A stretch of 64,000 nucleotides of DNA, from positions 16,415,227 through 16,479,226 of the forward strand of contig JARWKL010000012.1 in NCBI GenBank assembly GCA_029961685.1, written 5' to 3'. The notes below the pieces were generated by a model. The model was not told where the DNA came from, searched no databases, and saw only the letters and a program-made list of their open reading frames with translations. This document shows positions 57,588-64,000 of this stretch, one piece after another. The stretch is from Aristolochia californica. Taxonomy: Eukaryota; Streptophyta; Magnoliopsida; Piperales; Aristolochiaceae. How positions within the stretch are numbered: position 1 is the first letter of the stretch; every line of letters begins with the position of its first letter. The position numbers and the translations under genes are program-made.

Positions 57588-59167
57588 ATGAAAGACCCCT
57601 TCGATCGTACTAAAGTCGTCGTGCGGCACTTGCCGCCGGCTATTTCTCAGTCGGTGCTCCTTGAACAGATCGATCAACGGTTTGCCGGTCGATATAAATG
57701 GGTCTGCTTCCGCCCCGGGAAGAACAGGTAAGGGGTTTGTTGCGCGCTGCATGAATTGGACATTTCTATTTGTTTACTTAAACTGTTAATTTGCCGTGTT
57801 TTGGCACTTATTCCTTTGGGGTTTTGTTTTCCTGTTGAAATTTATATTTCCTGATGCCGAGTTGTATTTTTTATTTTTGCGAAAATATAGTGATGTAAGT
57901 TGTGGTTATGTATTGTAGGGTTTATTGATCCGGAGCCTATTGCTATTGGGTTTTGCGCGTGAAAATGACTTAGCAGATTTTTGTTGTTTTTGGCCCGAAT
58001 TGCAAACGAACTAACGATTTAAACGCTGAGTATTGCACCATAGCATTGGTGTATCTCAAAATTTTATTTTATCTTATTTTTTGGAAGAGTTGACATTGTA
58101 TGGGTACAGCTGTTTGTTTGTTTTTGGTTCGAATTGCAAAAGGACAAGCGTTGTGAACTTACACACGCTGGGTAGTGAGCCTTAGTAGTGATATATCTCA
58201 ATGTTATTTATTATTATTATTATTATTTGAATAGTAAATGTTGTTTTTTAGTACTTATCTGATTGGATGAAACTCTCTGAATCAATTTTGAGTTATTTTT
58301 TTATCACCGAATGTTAGTGTCATGTCCACAATGTTATGAAAAGGAACCCTAAATGTCAGAGTGAAACACTTTATCGATTTGCGAATTTCACATGCCTGCA
58401 AACTTCTGGGGTGCAGTTTTTGCTTGTAATGTGGCTCATTTTGAACTATTCATTCCTTTATGAATGGATAAATACAAGTAGACTAGAAGCAAAGCAACTT
58501 TGAGCAGGTGAAACAATCTGTTGCGTGAAGGATAAAAATAATGCTCTTTTATCCTTTATCTCCATCTTTAATAAAAGAGTAAGGGTGACATGGAATCCTT
58601 GCCTAGGTTCTCCTACTTTTGAGACTTATGTGGACCCTGTTCCCATAATTAAGGTGAAAGGTTACCTGTTATGAAGTTACCTTTGTTTTGTCAAAACTGC
58701 TTTGGGAGCTAAGGGAGATCAATAAACTGATTGGAGGATGTTGAGAACATCTTTGATACTTGATGTTTGTTGTTTAGAGTGTTTGCAGTGCTGCTAATGA
58801 AAGAATGAGAAATTAACCAATTTAGGTCTGTATGTAACAAGTTTTTGGGTAATTATCTACTGATATCTTTACTTAAGTATCATTTACCTATAAAAAAGAG
58901 CAAAAAGGTCAAGAGTTGGATACTTATTATAGATGTTTCCACTCTATTTAATTATTTTTATTTTCTCATTCTAATTTTGGTTTACTTATAATTAAGATGA
59001 AAGCATATATTTCCTAATGCCATGTGCCACTTATCAAGGTCTTATTTTAATGTGCTGCAGCCAGAAGCAACCCCGATATTCTCGGGCCTATATGGATTTC
59101 AAGAAGTCAGAAGATGTTCTGGAGTTTGCTTTGTTTTTTGATGGCCATGTATTTGTTAATGAGAAAG
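57588..59167 (+). CDS. UPF3: UPF3, regulator of nonsense transcripts (first two exons; continues beyond window)
   Basis: Exon 1 (57588-57727) begins MKDPFDRTKVVVRHLPPAIS and ends at AACAG|GTAAGG; exon 2 (59061-59167) starts after TGCTGCAG, encodes SQKQPRYSRAYMDFK and FALFFDGHVFVNEKG, and ends at AAAG|GTGAAA. Together they give the start of the Smg4/UPF3 domain, an RNP-like fold that in the family contacts UPF2 in nonsense-mediated mRNA decay and shuttles between nucleus and cytoplasm. ATG 57588 is chosen because plant UPF3 proteins open with this M-K-D-P motif; an in-frame ATG at 57204 would add 128 mostly hydrophobic residues and is unlikely. Intron 1 is 1.33 kb. No exon 3 is found up to 60416, where a copia begins, so intron 2 exceeds 4.8 kb if the gene is intact. 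Confidence 0.92.
58206..58228 (+). repeat. ATT/TTA microsatellite in UPF3 intron 1
   Basis: About seven trinucleotide units. Confidence 0.9.
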
Positions 59168-60416
59168 GTGAAAGTGTGACAAAAGTATATTTTTCTCTCC
59201 TTCATAGTTAACGTAGAGTATTTATTCCCCTTATCATATCAGCCAAGGTTGAACTATCTTTTTCTCTCAAAATGTCTAAGGAAGTGAAAAAAGCTGAGTG
59301 TCGCTGGGGTTTTTAGTTTGACCATGCATGCATCTTATGTGTTTTCTCATGTGGTTTTGCTGAAACTATTCTTCTGCTACAAACGAGAAGTCAAATTTAT
59401 CCTATTAGGAAGAAAATTGCAACAGTTTTTTTCAGATATGAGGTCACTGTAGTGGTGTATTTGATTTGTTAATAACTTCCATGTTAAGGATTAAAATCCT
59501 CAAAAATCACTGGAAAGTTCAAATAGTACAAGCCACAATGTGTTCTAAGGACTTCAAAGTTTGTTGTACCTGAGCGGTTCTAGGATTGTTCACTTCCTGC
59601 AAGTCTCCGATGATTCTTAGAATAAAATTTTATTTAGGAAAAGCAGAACTATCGTTGCAGGGGAGAGAAAGAGAGGAGTAAGCAAAAGAAAACAGGTGAA
59701 GGAAAAAATGCACATACACTGCCTGATATAGCCCTTTAGTTTCATTCCGTTTTCTGTCTGAGTTCTTTCTTATTAGAGCATTTAGGTCAGTGAGGTTCTA
59801 TGCTTACTTGGAGCTTGGTGTAATTTCCTATTGATGATGATCATGATACCTAAGCCATATAAAATTGCTTACTTCTTTCTTATTCATCCCTTTTTATGCA
59901 TATTTGACTTTGTCCTAGGTGGAGACCTTTTTGTGTTTTGTGTTGTTAGTTTGTTATACTTAAACACTAAACACTTGAAGGCATGACACTACTTTAGATC
60001 TACAATATAAATTAGTTATTTCAAAGAAATAAATTTATGCATTTCCATTATGATGAAGAATTGCTTGTTCCTTCACTTCTGTTTTATGTTTTATCATGAT
60101 CTGGTATTATTTATCTATAACATTGAGAAGAATTATTAGATGGTCATGCAGTTTTGTTTATTGTAATAAAAAGCAAGTTGCTGTGAACAATTGTCCCTAG
60201 AAAAATGTTTTAATTGATAGTGTTCTAATTTATTGCATTTGGTGTAAGGGAAAATTGTTGTAAAGGTCAAATAGGAGTTCATTAGCAATTATTGGAGAAA
60301 CTGCAGAGTTGGGTAACAGGAATATTTTGCAGTCTTTTTGTTAAAAAGACAAAAATATCTACTATGTATTCGTTATGTCGTGCTCAATATAACTTGATGA
60401 TCTATCACCTATAGAA
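59168..60416 (+). other. Start of UPF3 intron 2, no exon seen
   Basis: T-rich intron-like sequence. I looked for the next UPF3 block (family motif around V-E-Y-A-P-S-Q) and did not find it. It ends where the copia LTR begins. Confidence 0.6.
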
Positions 60417-60830
60417 TGTGGATACCTAGTACAAAAGACTATTTAGTGTAATTCTTGATTTATGTACACACTCTTTTCTTCCTGCTGTCGATGTACTTAG
60501 TGCTGTTTGTATGTGAAAAAAAAGTAAAAAATCAAGAAGAAAGAGAGAAATTGAGAGAGAGGAAGGGATAATGAAGAGACTGCTGAAAGGAGTCTCTTTG
60601 GGGATCGGCTTGACCTCCTCATCTTTTACTAAGTGAAATTGATACAAATTTCGCCAACACCCCTACTCACTTAAATACACTAAATCCCTTATATCTCCTA
60701 ATATACATGTTCAAATTATATGAAAATGAATCTAGAGACACATCTAAAAATTCTGAATGAGATAAAAATGCAAACTTTAGCTACTACAATATATGTAAAA
60801 AGACGAAAATACCTTTTCATTTTTTTAACA
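60417..60830 (-). repeat. 3' LTR of Copia B copy 2
   Basis: The inner edge is fixed by the purine tract. The outer edge (60417 or 60419, TGTGGATACC) is inferred from the TG rule because the partner LTR lies outside the window. Confidence 0.65.
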
Positions 60831-61157
60831 CTCCCTCTCAAGATGGAACATTATATATCTAGAAGGCACGACTTGTTACAAAAGATCCCAAACTCTCGTT
60901 TACCCAAAGCTTTGGTTAGCATATCTCCAACTTGATCACTAGACCGTATAACCTCTTTCTTCGTAATTGCATCTTGGATGAAGTGACAATCTACTTTAAT
61001 ATGTTTCGTCTCTCATGGAACACTGGATTCTTGGGAATGAATATGGCTTCTTGATTGTCACATTACATAGTCATAAGTTCATCTCTTTGATGATGGAACT
61101 CCTTTACAATAGACCTTACCCACATTAATTCATTGACTGTATGAGCCATGACTCTAT

Positions 61158-63161
61158 GGGCATTTTCAAGGCACTCATGGGATCCGTCAGGGGGCCCTTT
61201 ATCGCCTTTCCTTTTCACGATCGTTGTTGAGCAGCTCTCCATGATGGTTCATCACGCTAAGCACATTGGATGGCTTTCGCCCATCTCGAATCAGCTAGAT
61301 CAGGACATTGCTATTTTGCAGTATGCCGATGATACAATTCTCTTTGGGGAAGGCACCATGGAACAAGTTATCAAATTCAAAGTATCGTTGAGCCTGTTCA
61401 AACTCTCCTCAGGTCAAAAAGTCAGTTGGGCCAAGTCCTCAATCATTGGGTACAACATTGCGTCGGACACCCTTCATTCCATGGCTACCTTTCTTGGCTG
61501 TAAAATTGCCAACCTGCTGAGCACTTATCTCGGCCTCCCGTTGTTGGATTGCTTTTCGAATAAACATTGCTGGAGTCCAGTTATTGAAAGAATGGAATGC
61601 CGCCTAGCAACCTAACAAGGCAAATTCCTATCAAAGGCTTGCAAACTCACTTTCATAAAATCTTGCCTCCATGGAATACCGAGCTACTTTCTCTTTTTTT
61701 CCACTGCCTAGCTGCTGTTGCTGGCTGGTTGGAGTTTATGAAACAGACATTCCTTTGGGGTGTTCCCAACGGAGAGCGAAAATACCACCTTGTGAAATGG
61801 GCCGAAGTGTGTCAACCAACTCATCTTGGCGGTCTTGACATTAGAAGTATCTCTGACACAAACACTGCTCATCTGCTCAAGCGACTGAGGAGATTTAACT
61901 CTTGAGGAAATTGGAATATACAATTCCAGAGGGGGCTCACGGATGTAGAGGCAATGGAAGCTTCAAATCTACTCCCCACACTTGCAAGCGTGAAAATCAG
62001 AGCCACTATTTTGGATCAACTCATTTGGACCCCCTGCCCGAAGGGCTCCTTCTCGGTCACTTCAGCATACAATACTTTGGCGACACTACTCCTTGCTCTA
62101 GCCACCTAGCTGCGTTGGCTTGGTTCCTCTATGTGCTTCCTCACGCTAATTTCTTCGTTTGGTGCACTTGCCAAAACAAAATCTGCACGTTTGACAACTT
62201 ACTCAAGCACGAGGCTTCAATCCCTGATCCCACCTGCCCCTTGTGTTGCACCTCTTCAGAATCAGTCAATTACGGGCTCCTCCACTGCCATTTTGCCCAA
62301 GAAATTTGGGCCAATCTTCTGAATCGGATTGACATCCAATACTGCATCACTTGCGACCTGTCGTCTATGATTCACTCTCTCATTGGCTCTCGGTTTCCAA
62401 AGCTAGGCAGAATGCTCGTCTCCAACTGTGTGGGTCATATCCCTTGGGATCTCTGGAAGGAGAGAAACAAAAGGAACTTTGCACACAATGCCTCCATTTC
62501 TACTATGCTTGCTGAATCTATTGCTAGCCAGGTCTCTATTTGGCTCCTTTTGAAGAAGGAATTCCCCCATTTACGCAACTTTCATCTTTGTAGAAACTGG
62601 CACCTGGTTGCACCAAGTCAGGCCCCACCCACCCTCCCACTATGGAAGCTTGGAATCTCCCACCACCTTGTTGCTTCAAGTTGAATTTTGATGGTAGTGG
62701 CCTTGGCTGTTCAGGTCCTACGGGCTTTGGTGGTGTCATCCATTCGGGCAATGGTAACCTTCTGCTTTCGTTCATTGACCCCCTTGGCATATCGTATTCT
62801 ACCTTGGTTGAGCTTGCTGGCCTTTATCACGTCCTTACCATCTTTTGAGACCAGTTCTCGGGTCCCCTTATCATTGAGGGTGACTCCTAGGTGGTTATTG
62901 ACTGGTGCGCCAATTCCAAAACTCCACTGTGGAGACATTGTGTTGTCTTCTTAGATATATGTACCATTACCTCCACCCTCAATTGTACTTGGGCACATGT
63001 GCCCAAATCAGCCAACGACCTTGCTGATTCTCAAGCTAGACGGGGCACATCCCTTCAATCCTTTGACGTGATGGGAACCCTCCCTCCCCCCCCTCCTTCC
63101 AGGTTGTATCTTCCTTCTTGTTATTTGTTTTAATAAATTCACTCTTTTCAAAAAAAAAAAA
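61158..63161 (+). mobile_element. 5'-truncated L1-type LINE (2004 bp) with 17-bp target duplication
   Basis: ATGAGCCATGACTCTAT occurs at 61141-61157 and again at 63162-63178, and the element ends in an A run (63150-63161). The duplicated word is Copia B RNase H sequence (minus strand, MAHTV). Coding order is reverse transcriptase C-terminal half, zinc-binding zf-RVT region and RNase H, as in plant L1 elements with an added RNase H. The 5' UTR, ORF1 and endonuclease are missing, as usual for 5'-truncated LINEs. Confidence 0.93.
61161..63133 (+). pseudogene. LINE reverse transcriptase, zf-RVT and RNase H remnants
   Basis: Frame 1 (to 61615) has DPSGGPLSPFLFTIVVEQLS and catalytic LQYADDTILFGE, then LGLPLLDCFSNKHCWSPVI. 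Further frames at 61597-61905 hold FLWGVPNGERKYHLVKWAEV and LGGLDIRSI. Frame 61902-62684 holds the zf-RVT region (ANFFVWCTCQNKICTFDNL, CPLCCTSSESVNYGLLHC, ending EIWANLL). RNase H at about 62670-63100 reads LNFDGSGLGCSGPTGFGGV, later NCTWAHVPKSANDLADSQAR. Stops and shifts at 61613, about 61900, 62846 and 62887 break it. Confidence 0.9.
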
Positions 63162-63223
63162 ATGAGCCATGACTCTATAATTAGCGTATGCACTAGAACA
63201 AGTTACCACATTCTGTTTCTTGC

Positions 63224-63472
63224 ATCATTAACTGGTGTGCAAACTCCATCAAACCACTGTGGCGTCATTGGAACATGTACTTAGAAATTTGTAATTTAAT
63301 TTACCTTTTGAATTGTACTTCGAAGCACATTCCTCGTTCTGCCAAGCATTTGGCAGACATTCAGGCTAGGGTAGGCATTTCACTTGTGTAGGAAGACCAT
63401 CTCTCATAGGTTTGATTTGTACTTCTCTCTTCTTTTTAATAGTCTATACACACCTTTTCAAAAAAAAAAAAA
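63224..63472 (+). mobile_element. Second, 249-bp 5'-truncated LINE in Copia B copy 2
   Basis: Encodes only the RNase H end (INWCANSIKPLWRHW, NCTSKHIPRSAKHLADIQAR) and a poly(A) tail. Flanks are CACATTCTGTTTCTTGC (63207-63223) and CATATTGTTTCTTGC (63473-63487), an imperfect target duplication of Copia B. It is orthologous to 34122-34377. Confidence 0.85.
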
Positions 63473-64000
63473 CATATTGTTTCTTGCTCTTCCAACTATT
63501 AGATTGCCTCTAGAAGCACACAAAAACCCATAGTAGATTTCTTGTCAAGTTTAGATCCAAAAACGTTTCTGTCTTCAAGTTGCTATGCTGTTTAAAATAT
63601 AACCCTTTTTCTGGATAACGTGTCAAATATTTTAAGATTCTTTATGTAGCTTCAAGGTGAGTTTTGCGAGGGGCACTCCATGAATTAACTAACCAACACT
63701 TATAGCAAAGGATATGTAAAGTTTATTCACAATAGCATATATGAGTTTGCCAACCAACCAACAGTATGCTCTGTTCATTATGGAACTCAATTCCAACATC
63801 CATGGGAGTCTCAACTGATTTGGCCACCAACAACCCATACTCTTGTAGCATATCTGTGACATATTTTCTTTGGGTCAAGACAAGACCTGCCCTACTTTTA
63901 ACTTCCTCAATGTCCAAAAAATACTTTAATTATCCAAGGTCTTTAGTTTGAAAGTGTTTTGCCAAATGGGCTTTTACTTCCTCAATCCCTTTCATATTAC

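Larger units (their letters stand above)
60417..64000 (-). mobile_element. Copia B (copy 2) inside UPF3 intron 2, runs off the window
   Basis: Minus orientation. The 3' LTR is about 60417-60830 (TGTTAAAAAAATG on the minus strand) and the purine tract TCTTGAGAGGGAG is at 60831-60843. RNase H (NELMWVRSIVKEFHH, IPKNPVFHERR) at 60844-61157 is cut by a 2-kb LINE and resumes at 63162 (KKQNVV-like), then a second LINE interrupts at 63224-63472, then reverse transcriptase C-terminal sequence (STMGFCVLLE, LLVAKSVETPMDVG) continues to the end. 63480-64000 is highly similar to 34385-34985. The RNase H frame holds stops and the copy is inactive. Confidence 0.85.

Overview
The window is nuclear DNA of a flowering plant, probably a dicot or basal eudicot; the species cannot be told from the sequence. 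The reasons are GT-AG introns, a plant type-A cytokinin response regulator, a plant UPF3 gene, and a dense nest of Ty1/copia, Ty3/gypsy, L1-type LINE and hAT elements. I saw no rRNA, tRNA or CRISPR locus.

Only two host genes look intact where visible. A five-exon type-A response regulator lies on the minus strand at 1240-3294 and is complete (177 residues predicted). The 5' part of UPF3 (nonsense-mediated decay) lies on the plus strand: exon 1 at 57588-57727 and exon 2 at 59061-59167. Its next intron is invaded from about 60417 by a copia element that runs to the window end. A lone, weakly supported B3-like first exon sits at 53610-53681.

The 50 kb between them is mobile DNA. Two related non-autonomous hAT elements (4908-7341 and 53857-56598) have matching termini and perfect 8-bp target duplications. 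The second carries a decayed, intron-containing piece of a RIO2 protein kinase gene, so it is a gene-capturing hAT. From 9796 to 27160 a minus-strand copia is split by three insertions: a non-autonomous LTR element (11099-14365), a second one (14529-24555) that carries an ankyrin-repeat fragment and is itself split by a 6.9-kb Ty3/gypsy (16623-23514), and a solo LTR (24628-25195). From 28683 to 52922 follow further copia pieces of several families, partial copies of the same non-autonomous LTR family (31402-34013, 37845-39447, 50467-52922), solo LTRs, and a complete 341-bp TRIM (47542-47882).

Two copies of one copia, at 34014-37844 and 60417-64000, share the same two nested LINE insertions. 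The copy was therefore made after those insertions, by segmental duplication or by mobilisation of the composite. All transposon reading frames seen are broken; none looks autonomous.
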